Assembly (NCBI RefSeq): GCF_024357955.1 | Contig: NZ_JANEYT010000009.1 | Span: 56,564 to 120,563, forward strand | Direction: 5' to 3' | DNA from: Photobacterium pectinilyticum | GTDB taxonomy: Bacteria; Pseudomonadota; Gammaproteobacteria; Enterobacterales; Vibrionaceae | Length of the DNA stretch: 64,000 bases | Shown here: piece by piece, positions 44,731-53,513 of the stretch | Position numbering within the stretch: the stretch's first letter is position 1 | Layout: every line of letters starts with the position of its first letter | Made by a program: the position numbers and the translations under genes | Notes under the pieces: generated by a model | Seen by the model: only the letters and a program-made list of their open reading frames with translations | Databases searched by the model: none | Told to the model about the DNA's origin: nothing

Positions 44731-44910
44731 ATGATGGATACAGATACAATGTTTACCTGTATCTACTTGCTAGAATTTGACTCGCTAATTGTGTCTTACT
44801 TTGGACACTTGCAAATTTCGCTCAGCCTCGGCTGGGCATTTTTATTTCTGCCCATTATGATTTCAGCCTTTTGTATTTTCCACAGCCGCTATCGTTTTTC
44901 TATTGCCTGA
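44731..44910 (+). CDS. Possible small membrane protein (59 aa)
   Basis: ATG 44731 follows AAGGAAG at good spacing. The product has one hydrophobic segment (LSLGWAFLFLPIMISAFCIF) near the C-terminus, followed by basic residues, i.e. an Nin-type anchor. No homology recognised and composition is not decisive. A longer GTG start at 44701 is possible. Confidence 0.35.
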   Translation: MMDTDTMFTCIYLLEFDSLIVSYFGHLQISLSLGWAFLFLPIMISAFCIFHSRYRFSIA

Positions 44911-44941
44911 ACTGAGCGTCTTAATTGTTTCTTAGCTTACC

Positions 44942-45850
44942 CTAATTGGTATTGTTGCGAATTGCTTTGCGGGTAAAGCCGTGACTTTCGGTCAGCAGCG
45001 ATGATGCCTCTGTTGCATCGACACCAGCTAAAAGCATCACAATCGCCGTCTTGCAGTGGCCGTCACAAGTATTGAGTGCTTCAACGGCCTGCTCTCGGCT
45101 ACAGTCTGTGGCAGCCATGACGATGTTCTTTTGGCGTTCGACCAACTTGGCGTTAGTTGCTTCGACATCCACCATTAAATTGCCATATACCTTACCGGTT
45201 CTGATCATCGCACCGGTGGTAAGCATATTGAGGATCAGCTTTTGTGCTGTACCAGCCTTCAAGCGTGATGAGCCGGTGACGACTTCCGGTCCGACAACCG
45301 GTGTGATAGCTATATCTGCCGATTGACCCATAGGGCTTTGTGGATTACAGCTGATGCAAGCAACCGTTGCGCCAACAGATTTTGCATAGTCCATGGCGCC
45401 GAGTACATAGGGAGTCCGGCCGCTGGCTGCAATGCCAACCAACACATCTTTGCGACTAAAGTTAATCGCCTGCAGATCGCCTGCCCCCATTTCACGGTTA
45501 TCTTCGGCATTTTCGACCGCCTTGAGAATAGCTTTATGGCCACCTGCGATAAGCCCAACCACTTGCTCCGGCTTGCTGCCAAAGGTTGGCGGGCATTCAC
45601 TGGCATCCAGAATGCCTAATCGACCAGAGGTACCTGCGCCGCTATAAATCAGTCTGCCACCTTGCATGAAGGCATCAGCAATGGCATCAACCGCGCGGGC
45701 GATTTCAGGCAGTACCGCTTCGACGGCAAGCGCGACCTTTTGATCTTCTTGATTGATGACGTTTAACATATCAATGGTTGATAGCGTATCAATCTCTGCG
45801 CTGGCGCTGTTACGGCTTTCAGTCACCATCTTGGTCAAATCAATTTTCAT
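44942..45850 (-). CDS. murQ: N-acetylmuramic acid 6-phosphate etherase
   Basis: A 302-residue SIS-domain lyase that cleaves the D-lactyl ether of MurNAc-6-phosphate to give GlcNAc-6-phosphate, in cell-wall recycling. Signature: [28 protein letters not shown] (residues ~65-92) and [19 protein letters not shown] (~205). Ends with the small HTH-like C-terminal segment ([20 protein letters not shown]). Its usual partners murP and anmK are not adjacent here. Start ATG 45850. A strong hairpin lies upstream (45929-45952). Confidence 0.95.
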   Translation of the reverse strand: MKIDLTKMVTESRNSASAEIDTLSTIDMLNVINQEDQKVALAVEAVLPEIARAVDAIADAFMQGGRLIYSGAGTSGRLGILDASECPPTFGSKPEQVVGLIAGGHKAILKAVENAEDNREMGAGDLQAINFSRKDVLVGIAASGRTPYVLGAMDYAKSVGATVACISCNPQSPMGQSADIAITPVVGPEVVTGSSRLKAGTAQKLILNMLTTGAMIRTGKVYGNLMVDVEATNAKLVERQKNIVMAATDCSREQAVEALNTCDGHCKTAIVMLLAGVDATEASSLLTESHGFTRKAIRNNTN

Positions 45851-45928
45851 TCTGGGGTCCGTTTCAATGAGGTATCACTATTTTATGTTATCGCAAAGTC
45901 TAGAGCGAGGAATTAGGTGGAGATTGCC

Positions 45929-45952
45929 TGCTGCTGGAGCTATCCAGCAGCA
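45929..45952 (-). promoter_or_regulatory. GC-rich hairpin upstream of murQ
   Basis: TGCTGCTGGA / TCCAGCAGCA, ten paired bases with loop GCTA, 79 bp upstream of murQ. No T run follows on either strand, so a terminator is unlikely; it may be a leader structure or a protein site. Confidence 0.35.
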
Positions 45953-46070
45953 CTGTATCTTCGCTATAGCCAAATTCTCACGTGCTATCAAAAAGCTAGC
46001 TCAAATCTCTATTCCTCTGTGCCATAATTAGCCATTGCTGATTTTGGCTATATTTTTTTGGGTAACGACA

Positions 46071-46481
46071 ATGGATAATCAAAAACGGATGCGTGCCATA
46101 CTGGGCGTTTCAATGGGGCTCGCATTGAGTGGGTGCAGTACCAATTACGTCGATAGCTACGTTGCTGCCAATGATTGGCAATCGCTGGGTGAGCAAGATG
46201 CACTTAAAGGTCATCGGGTTAGGGAACTGTCATCGTTGGTTGACGGTGATCTATTGGCGGCGCAACAAAAATACAGTACGGGTTATGAGATTGGTCGCGT
46301 AGAGTTCTGTGATATTGATAAGGCATGGCAACTAGGAAAATCAGGTCAAAACTATTTTGGTATTTGCGATGGCATGCCTGATGGTGGCGAATTTAGGCAG
46401 CAATATAATTATGGCCACGATGCTTTCGTTATAGAGATGGAGCGCGAGAGCTCATCAGACGGATTTGGTTTTGGCTATTAA
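46071..46481 (+). CDS. DUF2799 lipoprotein
   Basis: A 136-residue lipoprotein (LGVSMGLALSGCS lipobox) with the DUF2799 pattern: NDWQSLGEQDALKGHRVRELSS and GYEIGRVEFCDIDKAWQLGKSGQNYFGICDG. Members are small outer-membrane-associated proteins of unknown function. ATG 46071 is chosen; a longer start at 46035 would precede the signal peptide with untypical residues. Single gene with a terminator 40 bp downstream. Confidence 0.82.
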   Translation: MDNQKRMRAILGVSMGLALSGCSTNYVDSYVAANDWQSLGEQDALKGHRVRELSSLVDGDLLAAQQKYSTGYEIGRVEFCDIDKAWQLGKSGQNYFGICDGMPDGGEFRQQYNYGHDAFVIEMERESSSDGFGFGY

Positions 46482-46517
46482 AGACCTTGATTGATTAGCT
46501 GCGAATAGATTAGAAAA

Positions 46518-46563
46518 GCCCTTCATTAACGTTATTTATAATAGATAATATGAAGGTTTTTTT
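46518..46563 (+). terminator. Terminator behind the DUF2799 gene
   Basis: CCTTCAT / ATGAAGG closes an AT-rich stem with internal TTAT/ATAA pairing and is followed by TTTTTTT. The remaining gap to 46918 (~355 bp) is strongly AT-rich and must hold the pyruvate formate-lyase promoter; I see no gene and no convincing Fnr box in it. Confidence 0.7.
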
Positions 46564-46918
46564 ATGTTTAAAAGAAAATGATTATTCCATTTGATCTTGT
46601 TTAGCACATTTTCATTCCTTTTTTACTGTGATTTTTTCTTTTAATTATATGATTATATTGATTTTATTTTTGCTTATGCATTTGGTGCATCTAGAAAATG
46701 AAAAGAATTCATTTTAATCATGTATTGGTTTGTCATAAGATTCAATCATCAAGTGCACATCGAAAAAGTGCCAGTCTAAATATTAATGAAATACATTTAA
46801 CCTGTATTTTATAGATCGTAAAAGTTTATTTATTAAAAGCTTTGAACCTTGAAATTTCATCTTTTTTTTCTTTTGAAAAATATACATCACAGAAAACTAT
46901 TATTGTTAGGTATTTAAT

Positions 46919-49216
46919 ATGACTATTCCTACTACTGAAATGCTTCAAGCGTGGAAAGGTTTTACTGCTGGCGATTGGCAGACTGAGGTCAACACCCGTG
47001 ATTTCATTCAGGCTAACTATACACCTTATGAAGGTGATGAATCTTTTCTTGCAGAGGCAACAGAAGCAACGGTAACGCTTTGGAATAATGTCTTAGAAGG
47101 GATCAAAGAGGAAAGCCGCACACATGCGCCGGTTGACTTTGATACTGACTTACCATCGACTATTATTTCGCACGATGCTGGCTACATCAATAAAGAGTTG
47201 GAAACGATTGTTGGTCTACAAACCGATAAGCCTCTCAAGCGTGCCATTATTGCCAACGGTGGTATCCGTATGGTGAAAACCTCATGCGAAGTCTATGGTC
47301 GAGAGTTAGATCCTGGGGTTGAAAAAACCTTCACCGAATACCGCAAGACGCATAACAAAGCCTGTTTTGATCTGTATACCAAAGATATCTTAGCGTGCCG
47401 TAAATCCGGCATCATTACTGGTTTACCAGATGCCTATGGTCGTGGACGTATCATTGGTGATTACCGCCGTCTTGCCCTATATGGTATTGATTTCCTGAAA
47501 GCGGACAAACAAGCGCAGCTGAAATCAACCCAAGCCTTTTTAGAGCAAGGCCAAGATTTAGAAAAAACACTGCGCTTACGAGAAGAACTGGCTGATCAGA
47601 TCCAAGCCTTGGAAGACATCCGCACCATGGGGTTAAAATACGGCATTGATATGTCTGTTCCTGCATGCTCTGCTCAGGAAGCTATCCAATTTACGTATTT
47701 CGGCTATCTGGCTGCTGTAAAATCGCAAAACGGCGCAGCAATGTCCCTTGGCCGTACCTCCACTTTCCTTGATGTTTACATCGAGAGAGATATGGCCAAT
47801 GGTGTATTGAGTGAGTCACAGGCTCAGGAGCTCGTCGATCATTTCATTATGAAGCTGCGCATGGTGCGTTTCCTTCGTACGCCAGATTACGATTCGCTAT
47901 TCTCTGGTGACCCAATCTGGGCGACAGAAGCGATGGCGGGAATGGGTGTCGACGGACGTACATTGGTTAGCAAAACCACCTTCCGTTACCTGCATACGCT
48001 GTACAACATGGGACCGGCGCCAGAACCTAACATGACGGTGCTTTGGTCTGAGCAACTACCTGAAGGGTTTAAAAAATATGCTGCTAAGGTGTCTATTGAT
48101 ACATCATCTCTGCAGTATGAAAATGATGATTTGATGCGCCCTGACTTTAATAATGATGACTATGCCATCGCATGTTGTGTTAGCCCGCAGATCGTTGGTA
48201 AAGACATGCAGTTTTTTGGTGCCCGCGCTAATTTGGCAAAAGCACTGCTTTATACTATCAATGGCGGTATTGATGAAAAGTCAAAAGCTCAGGTGGGCCC
48301 GAAACAATCTCCGATTGCCGATGATGTATTGGATTTCGACACCCTTATGCCACGTTTCGATGCCATGCTCGATTGGCTCGCAACGCAGTATGTGACAGCG
48401 TTGAATATTATCCACTACTCGCATGACCGCTACAGCTATGAAGCGTCACTGATGGCACTGATGGACAGAGATGTTAAACGCACAATGGCTTGTGGTATTG
48501 CTGGCTTGTCGGTGGTTGCAGACTCCCTTGCTGCGATTAAGTTTGCCAAGGTGACACCGATCCGTGACAACGATGGTCTAGCGATTGATTTTGATATTGA
48601 CGGCGATTATCCGACGTTTGGGAACAACGACTCTCGGGTTGATGACATTGCCTGTGATCTCGTTGAGCGCTTCATGAAGAAAATTCAGAAGATGAGTATG
48701 TACCGTGAAGCGACGCCAACGCAGTCAATTCTGACTATCACATCCAATGTGGTTTACGGTAAGAAGACCGGTAATACCCCAGACGGCCGCCGTGCAGGTA
48801 TGCCGTTTGGTCCCGGTGCCAACCCAATGCATGGCCGAGATCAGAAGGGGGCGGTGGCTTCGCTGACCTCGGTGTCGAAACTGCCGTTTGCCTTCGCCAA
48901 AGACGGTATCTCATATACCTTCTCGATTGTGCCAAATGCACTGGGTAAAAATAGCGAGACCCAGAAGCAAAACTTGGCAGCGTTGATGGATGGCTATTTC
49001 CACCATGAAACGGGAGAGCATGGGGTAGGCGTTGAAGGTGGGCAGCACCTGAACGTTAACGTGATGAACTGTGACATGTTGTTAGATGCTGTCGAGCACC
49101 CTGAAAAATACCCACAGCTAACGATTCGTGTATCGGGGTATGCGGTCCGTTTCAACTCGCTGACCAAAGAGCAGCAGCAGGATGTGATAACCCGTACCTT
49201 TACCGAAAAAATGTAA
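46919..49216 (+). CDS. Pyruvate formate-lyase (PflB/TdcE type)
   Basis: A 765-residue glycyl-radical enzyme that converts pyruvate and CoA to acetyl-CoA and formate anaerobically. The catalytic Cys pair sits in ACCVSPQ (C419, C420) and the radical Gly in RVSGYAVRF (G740), both where E. coli PflB has them (418/419 and 734). The sequence aligns over its whole length with a ~5-residue insertion near 710 ([10 protein letters not shown] where E. coli has a shorter ASIEGG). Neither a formate channel (focA) nor the activase gene (pflA) adjoins it, so it is a paralogue relying on an activase elsewhere. The long AT-rich leader suggests its own regulation. Confidence 0.95.
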   Translation: MTIPTTEMLQAWKGFTAGDWQTEVNTRDFIQANYTPYEGDESFLAEATEATVTLWNNVLEGIKEESRTHAPVDFDTDLPSTIISHDAGYINKELETIVGLQTDKPLKRAIIANGGIRMVKTSCEVYGRELDPGVEKTFTEYRKTHNKACFDLYTKDILACRKSGIITGLPDAYGRGRIIGDYRRLALYGIDFLKADKQAQLKSTQAFLEQGQDLEKTLRLREELADQIQALEDIRTMGLKYGIDMSVPACSAQEAIQFTYFGYLAAVKSQNGAAMSLGRTSTFLDVYIERDMANGVLSESQAQELVDHFIMKLRMVRFLRTPDYDSLFSGDPIWATEAMAGMGVDGRTLVSKTTFRYLHTLYNMGPAPEPNMTVLWSEQLPEGFKKYAAKVSIDTSSLQYENDDLMRPDFNNDDYAIACCVSPQIVGKDMQFFGARANLAKALLYTINGGIDEKSKAQVGPKQSPIADDVLDFDTLMPRFDAMLDWLATQYVTALNIIHYSHDRYSYEASLMALMDRDVKRTMACGIAGLSVVADSLAAIKFAKVTPIRDNDGLAIDFDIDGDYPTFGNNDSRVDDIACDLVERFMKKIQKMSMYREATPTQSILTITSNVVYGKKTGNTPDGRRAGMPFGPGANPMHGRDQKGAVASLTSVSKLPFAFAKDGISYTFSIVPNALGKNSETQKQNLAALMDGYFHHETGEHGVGVEGGQHLNVNVMNCDMLLDAVEHPEKYPQLTIRVSGYAVRFNSLTKEQQQDVITRTFTEKM

Positions 49217-49281
49217 GTGCTCAAGGAGCATTGCTGAAATATAACAAGCTGTGACTACCTAGCTACTTGTTAGCAAAACTT

Positions 49282-49307
49282 GGCCTGCCTCCGTGCAGGC
49301 CTTTTTT
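49282..49307 (+). terminator. Rho-independent terminator
   Basis: GGCCTGC / GCAGGCC with a six-base loop and T run, 65 bp behind the pyruvate formate-lyase stop. Confidence 0.92.
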
Positions 49308-49453
49308 ATCTTTATCTTCCAAGAGCGAAACCTGTTTCACCTTGCGGTGGGGCTGTGCAGCGGATGTTACTGGGAGATTTTCTGTATAAGTGTTATTGAC
49401 CTGTCTAAGGCTTTATAGTTTAAGCTCACGACTTTATTCCATAGGGCCGCGCC

Positions 49454-49921
49454 ATGTATCGAATTTCAGAACTAGCAGAGCAAGTCGGTCTTTCGCGATC
49501 TACCTTACTGTACTACGAGAAGCTGGGGCTGATTGCCGGAAAGCGACTCGACAATGGCTATCGCAGTTACAGCGAGCGGGATCTCCAACGCTTGCGGCTG
49601 TTGCAACAACTGCAAGCAGGTGGGCTAACTCTTAAGGAGTGTCAAGCATGCCTAGAAGCGAAAGTCGATCGCCAGTTACTGCTTAACCGAATGCAACAGC
49701 TGGATGATGAGATCGCCCACAAACAGCAATCTCGGGATCTACTGGCTGCGATGCTGGGTGAATCGGATATGACAGCATGGCATCAGTCGTTGGAGCTGAC
49801 TGCCCCTGACGCCCATTTGGATTGGTTAATGAAACAAGGCTTTGATGAGAAACAAGCCTTGAGACTGAAGTGGTTATCAAAAGATCATGAATACACACGA
49901 ACAATACATGGCAGACTTTAA
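49454..49921 (+). CDS. MerR-family transcriptional regulator
   Basis: A 155-residue regulator. The MerR winged HTH (MYRISELAEQVGLSRSTLLYYEKLGLIAGKRLDNGYRSYSERDLQRL) is followed by the dimerisation coiled coil (~80-115) and a short C-terminal ligand region without the metal-binding Cys of MerR or SoxR. It overlaps the methyltransferase gene by 35 bp, so the two are co-expressed. It probably senses a drug-like molecule and controls its own operon. The target promoter is unknown. Confidence 0.92.
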   Translation: MYRISELAEQVGLSRSTLLYYEKLGLIAGKRLDNGYRSYSERDLQRLRLLQQLQAGGLTLKECQACLEAKVDRQLLLNRMQQLDDEIAHKQQSRDLLAAMLGESDMTAWHQSLELTAPDAHLDWLMKQGFDEKQALRLKWLSKDHEYTRTIHGRL

Positions 49922-50627
49922 TACTATCTTTGACGGTTTGGATCGCTGGGGGCCGGGAACTGAGGCGGAAACCATCAAGGCGTTCAAGTTGCTTCCATCG
50001 ATACCGCAAACGGTGCTGGAAATTGGTTGCGGTAAGGGTATTACAACTACCGTACTGGCTAAACAATCTGATGCCGTGATTACTGCGATCGACAACCATG
50101 AAGATGCACTAAGCAAGTTGCGCGAGCGAGCCACTGAGACAGGTGTTGCAGATAAAGTCATTACCCAGTGTGCCAGTATGACTGACTTGCCATTTGACGA
50201 TGCCAGCTTTGATGTTATCTGGGCCGAGGGCTCTGCCTATATTATGGGAGTGAACAAAGCTTTCAAACAGTGGCGTCCGTTGCTAAAAGATAAAGGCGTA
50301 TTGGTGCTCAGTGATTTGGTGTGGCATACCGAGACACCAAGCGCAGAAAGGTTGGCGTTCTGGCAGAAAGAATACCCAGACATGACCACGGTTGAGGTGC
50401 GGATCAAGCAGGCACAAGAGGCCGGTTACCACGTGATCGATAACTTTACCCTGAGCGATAAGGCGTGGCAGGCGTATTTCTTGCCACTTCAGCAGCGGAT
50501 CAATGATCTGAAAGAGACGATGGCTGAGTCACAGGCACTCAAAGATATTCAAACTGAGTTGGATATTTACCATCAGGGCTTTGAGCAATTCGGCTACCAG
50601 GTGTTTATTTTAGGTAGATTTGAATAA
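49887..50627 (+). CDS. SAM-dependent methyltransferase
   Basis: A 246-residue class I methyltransferase. Motif I is VLEIGCGKGITTTVLA (~residues 43-58), the acidic end of beta2 is AIDNHEDAL (~70), and motifs II/III are DLPFDDASFDVIWAEGSAYIMG with LVLSDLVWHTETPSA. The substrate is unknown; the pairing with MerR suggests modification of a small toxic molecule. It starts inside the MerR gene (ATG 49887, 35-bp overlap). Intact and full length. Confidence 0.9.
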   Translation: MNTHEQYMADFNTIFDGLDRWGPGTEAETIKAFKLLPSIPQTVLEIGCGKGITTTVLAKQSDAVITAIDNHEDALSKLRERATETGVADKVITQCASMTDLPFDDASFDVIWAEGSAYIMGVNKAFKQWRPLLKDKGVLVLSDLVWHTETPSAERLAFWQKEYPDMTTVEVRIKQAQEAGYHVIDNFTLSDKAWQAYFLPLQQRINDLKETMAESQALKDIQTELDIYHQGFEQFGYQVFILGRFE

Positions 50628-50723
50628 TTACCCCTTCACAGTTTCACTTTACTGTTAATGGCATGGCTCCCAATCAGTGATATAAATTTCATTGTATTGT
50701 TTTCATTGTGAATACGGGACCTT

Positions 50724-51074
50724 ATGTACAAGCAGCTTACAGAAGAAAACCGCTTGCAAATTTGGGCATTGCGGAAAGAAGGCAAGAACCAATCACAGAT
50801 CTCGCGGATATTAAATATTCATCGCTCGACTGTTAGTAGGGAGCTGGCTCGTAACTCTGGCCCTTATGGTTATGAGCCACAACTTGCCAATAAAATGGCA
50901 AGGTATCGGAAACAGTTTCATCAACAGGTGACTGAGAAGCAATATGAAGAGTTGGTTATCAAGCTCAATCAGATGGGGCTGAATAAAGAACAATGCCAGC
51001 GTTTCATCCTCCATTACCACCCCGAACTTGATATGGAGCAACTGGAAAACCTGATTGTTTCTTATGGCCAGTAA
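50724..51074 (+). CDS. Stand-alone IS30-type helix-turn-helix protein
   Basis: A 116-residue protein. The first half is the N-terminal DNA-binding domain of IS30-family transposases (YKQLTEENRLQIWALRKEGKNQSQISRILNIHRSTVSRELARNSG). The catalytic DDE integrase half is missing; instead the frame continues with a helical stretch (VTEKQYEELVIKLNQMGLNKEQCQRFILHYHPELDME) and a proper stop. It is either a remnant of a truncated element or a domesticated transposase DNA-binding domain acting as a regulator. Four TGTTGCACTTGC repeats follow directly downstream. Confidence 0.7.
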   Translation: MYKQLTEENRLQIWALRKEGKNQSQISRILNIHRSTVSRELARNSGPYGYEPQLANKMARYRKQFHQQVTEKQYEELVIKLNQMGLNKEQCQRFILHYHPELDMEQLENLIVSYGQ

Positions 51075-51108
51075 TGAAATTAAGGTTGGAAATGAGATAG
51101 CGATCTCA

Positions 51109-51257
51109 TGTTGCACTTGCCCCTTGGGAGGCTGAGCGTTGTGATTAACCGCTGGTGTTGCACTTGCCCTAAAAGGCTAATCAGTATTGAGCTTTCTTAC
51201 CGTCAATGTTGTTGCACTTGCTAAAACCTTATTTGTATTTACCGTTGTTGCACTTGC
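51109..51257 (+). repeat. Four direct repeats TGTTGCACTTGC
   Basis: The 12-mer TGTTGCACTTGC occurs identically at 51109-51120, 51156-51167, 51210-51221 and 51246-51257, with spacings of 47, 54 and 36 bp, all in one orientation. The region between the HTH gene and the next operon (51075-51410) contains no gene. They could be binding sites of the upstream HTH protein or remains of transposon ends. The sequences between them are not related. Confidence 0.85.
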
Positions 51258-51410
51258 CTATTAGCAATGTTGGTTTTTAGTTAAAGTGTTGATTTTAATG
51301 GGCTTTTAAACTGATTGTTTAGGTGAGGGATATCACGTTATTTCATTTGTAACCTCTCTATATTTGATTTGTCCGATAGCTTTACCAGCTATGAATCAAT
51401 GGAGGTTAAG

Positions 51411-51725
51411 ATGAAAAAGTTTAATCATGTCGGGATCCCGTCGCCAGTAGAGCACTCCGGTGAATCTTTTAATCCTGATATTAGCCTTTATACAACAGAT
51501 TTTGAAAAGAGTGAGAACCGTATTGAATGGTTGCGCTTCTTGGATAACAGTCCGTTGCCAGAGGTACTAAAGAATACCGCACACGTGGCTTATGAAGTTG
51601 ATGACCTTGATAAAGCGATTGAAGGCAAGGAAATACTACTTGAGCCGTTTAGCCCGAATGAGTCTTTGCGCGTCGCATTTATTATGGAAGACGAAGCGCC
51701 CGTTGAACTGATGCAGTACTGCTAA
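51411..51725 (+). CDS. VOC (glyoxalase/epimerase-like) small protein
   Basis: A 104-residue protein in which FNHVGIPSP and NTAHVAYEVDDLDKAIEGKEILLEPFSP...RVAFIMEDEAPVELMQY show the two halves of a vicinal-oxygen-chelate module, with a possible metal-binding His in the first and second strands and Glu near the end. VOC proteins bind a metal and act on diol or carbonyl groups. Start ATG 51411 with GGAGG; a longer GTG/ATG start is less likely. First gene of the DhaK/DhaL/LsrF operon (26 bp to the next). Confidence 0.75.
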   Translation: MKKFNHVGIPSPVEHSGESFNPDISLYTTDFEKSENRIEWLRFLDNSPLPEVLKNTAHVAYEVDDLDKAIEGKEILLEPFSPNESLRVAFIMEDEAPVELMQYC

Positions 51726-51751
51726 TATCACCGCATAAAAGGATATCGACT

Positions 51752-52747
51752 ATGAAGAAGTTTATTAATAACCCTGAGAATATCACTTCTGAGTTGCTAC
51801 AAGGATTTGCATTGAGTTACCCCAACCAAGTGCGAGTGGTAGAGGATAAAATCGTTACACGTGCGGTGCCTAAAGACCAAGATAAAGTGGCCATTGTGAC
51901 CCTTGGTGGTGCTGGCCATGAACCTGCTTTAAGTGGTTTTGTGGGTGAGGGGATGCTCGATTTTTCTGTGGTTGGGGACGTATTTGCCGCACCCGGAGCA
52001 CCGAAGGTCTTTGAGGCACTCAAATTAGCCAACCGTCCTGCTGGTGTGCTCTTTGTTGTGTTGAACCATGAAGGGGACGTCATGGCCGCCAATATGGCGA
52101 TGGAAATGGCAAAGCGTGAGAATATCAATGTCAAAATGCTGCTGACCCACGAAGATATCAGTGCCGGATTGAACACCGATATCAAAGATCGGCGGGGTTT
52201 GGTGGGGTGTGTCCCGGTGTATAAAATTGCTGGAGCTGCTGCCGAAGCCGGGCTCTCCCTTGATGAAGTATACCGGATTGCCAATTCATTTAACGAGAAT
52301 ATGGCGACCTTGGCTGTTGCAATGAGTAATGCGACCCATCCGCAGTCGGGTATGGCGATAGGTGATCTTCCTGACGATGAAATGGAAATCGGTATGGGCC
52401 AGCATGGCGAAGGTGGCGGCGGCAGAATGAAAATTCGCTCGGCCGATGACACCGCTAATATCATGTTAGATCAACTGTGTGCGGCGATTGATGCTCAGCC
52501 GGGAGACGACTTGATGCTGATGATTAATGGCACTGGGGCAACGACCTTGATGGAGATGTTTATAGTCAGCCGTGCTTGCCATATCAAGCTGAAAGAAGCG
52601 GGTATTACAATCAGCCGTAGCAAGATTGATGAATTGCTAACCGTGCAGGAGATGGCTGGTTTCCAAATGTGTATCGCTAAATTCGATCCAGAAATCCTCT
52701 CTTATTGGGATCGGCCGTGTAACACCCCATACTGGTGTCAATACTAA
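51752..52747 (+). CDS. DhaK-like kinase subunit
   Basis: A 331-residue homologue of the dihydroxyacetone-binding subunit of Dha kinase. Characteristic motifs: VTLGGAGHEPALSGFVGEGMLDFSVVGDVFAAP near residues 50-80, GVLFVVLNHEGDVMAANMA (~99), and the covalent substrate His in IGMGQHGEGGGGRMK (~215-225). DhaK binds a hemiaminal of a short hydroxy-ketone. The neighbouring thiolase suggests that the substrate is a longer hydroxyketone than dihydroxyacetone. The PTS-type phosphodonor DhaM is not encoded here. Confidence 0.9.
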   Translation: MKKFINNPENITSELLQGFALSYPNQVRVVEDKIVTRAVPKDQDKVAIVTLGGAGHEPALSGFVGEGMLDFSVVGDVFAAPGAPKVFEALKLANRPAGVLFVVLNHEGDVMAANMAMEMAKRENINVKMLLTHEDISAGLNTDIKDRRGLVGCVPVYKIAGAAAEAGLSLDEVYRIANSFNENMATLAVAMSNATHPQSGMAIGDLPDDEMEIGMGQHGEGGGGRMKIRSADDTANIMLDQLCAAIDAQPGDDLMLMINGTGATTLMEMFIVSRACHIKLKEAGITISRSKIDELLTVQEMAGFQMCIAKFDPEILSYWDRPCNTPYWCQY

Positions 52748-52763
52748 CCAGAGCAATGTCTTT

Positions 52764-52786
52764 GTGCCAGGTAAGATACCTGGCAC
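52764..52786 (+). repeat. Intra-operon hairpin between DhaK and DhaL genes
   Basis: GTGCCAGGTA-AGA-TACCTGGCAC: a perfect ten-base stem with a three-base loop, 17 bp behind the DhaK-like stop. No T run. It may slow decay or set differential expression of the downstream genes. Confidence 0.6.
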
Positions 52787-52856
52787 TTCATTGAATAATA
52801 ACCAGACGTGTATCGAAAGGTGCAGGGGATCATTTGGCCTGAAAAAGGTGACATAA

Positions 52857-53513
52857 ATGAAGACGTTTAATCAAAAGTTATTATTTAGCATGTTGTTATC
52901 TGCTGCGAAGGACATTCGTGAATCTGTGCCGCTGTTGAATGATTTAGATGGCAAAACGGGTGACGGAGACCATGGCACTACCATGCTAAGGGTATCTCAA
53001 TGCATTGATAAAGCATTGGCAAATAGCAGCGATCCAGATTGGCAGAAAACCATAGATGACATGGGCTGGTCCATCATGAGTCAAGATGGAGGCTCTGCCG
53101 GCATGTTAATTGGCAATCTGTTCTGCGGCTTGGCTACGGGTCTTAATGAACCGGAACTCACACCGCAGCAAACGGCGACAGCCTTCAGGAAGGGGCTTGA
53201 TAAGCTCGCTTATTTCAGCGGCGCGAAAGCTGGCGATAAAACCATGTTGGATGCGCTTATCCCAGCGGTTGAAGTGATGGAACAATTGGCATTGGATTCT
53301 GAGGATATCGCTGCGATGTTTTTGAGTGCGGCAAAGGCCTCAAAAAGCGGGGCTGAGAAGACCAAGCAGATGAAACCAGTGCGGGGCAGGGCTAAAAATA
53401 TGGGGGAAAAAGCCATTGGGTTTGTTGATCCGGGGGCAACCAGTATTTCGATCCTGTTCAATTCTTTTTCCAATCAGATAAACGTCATGAATAAGGAAGA
53501 GTGTTATGGCTGA
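52857..53513 (+). CDS. DhaL-like kinase subunit
   Basis: A 218-residue ADP/ATP-binding subunit of Dha kinase type. The metal/nucleotide motif is KTGDGDHGTTM (the three conserved Asp/His positions), followed by MSQDGGSAGMLIGNLF (~residues 80-95), KAGDKTMLDAL and GRAKNMGEKAIGFVDPGATSISILF. In E. coli DhaL is reloaded by DhaM; without DhaM a plain ATP-dependent mode is likely. Stop overlaps the next gene by eight bases, showing coupling to the LsrF-like gene. ATG with AAGGTGA upstream. Confidence 0.9.
   Translation: MKTFNQKLLFSMLLSAAKDIRESVPLLNDLDGKTGDGDHGTTMLRVSQCIDKALANSSDPDWQKTIDDMGWSIMSQDGGSAGMLIGNLFCGLATGLNEPELTPQQTATAFRKGLDKLAYFSGAKAGDKTMLDALIPAVEVMEQLALDSEDIAAMFLSAAKASKSGAEKTKQMKPVRGRAKNMGEKAIGFVDPGATSISILFNSFSNQINVMNKEECYG

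Noticed and set aside
46564..46918. Fnr box upstream of the pyruvate formate-lyase gene
   Set aside because: TTCAATCATCAAG near 46740 matches only one half of TTGAT-N4-ATCAA; not enough to report.
50724..51257. Complete IS30-family insertion sequence
   Set aside because: Only the DNA-binding domain is present; the DDE catalytic part and paired terminal inverted repeats are missing, and the TGTTGCACTTGC copies are direct, not inverted.
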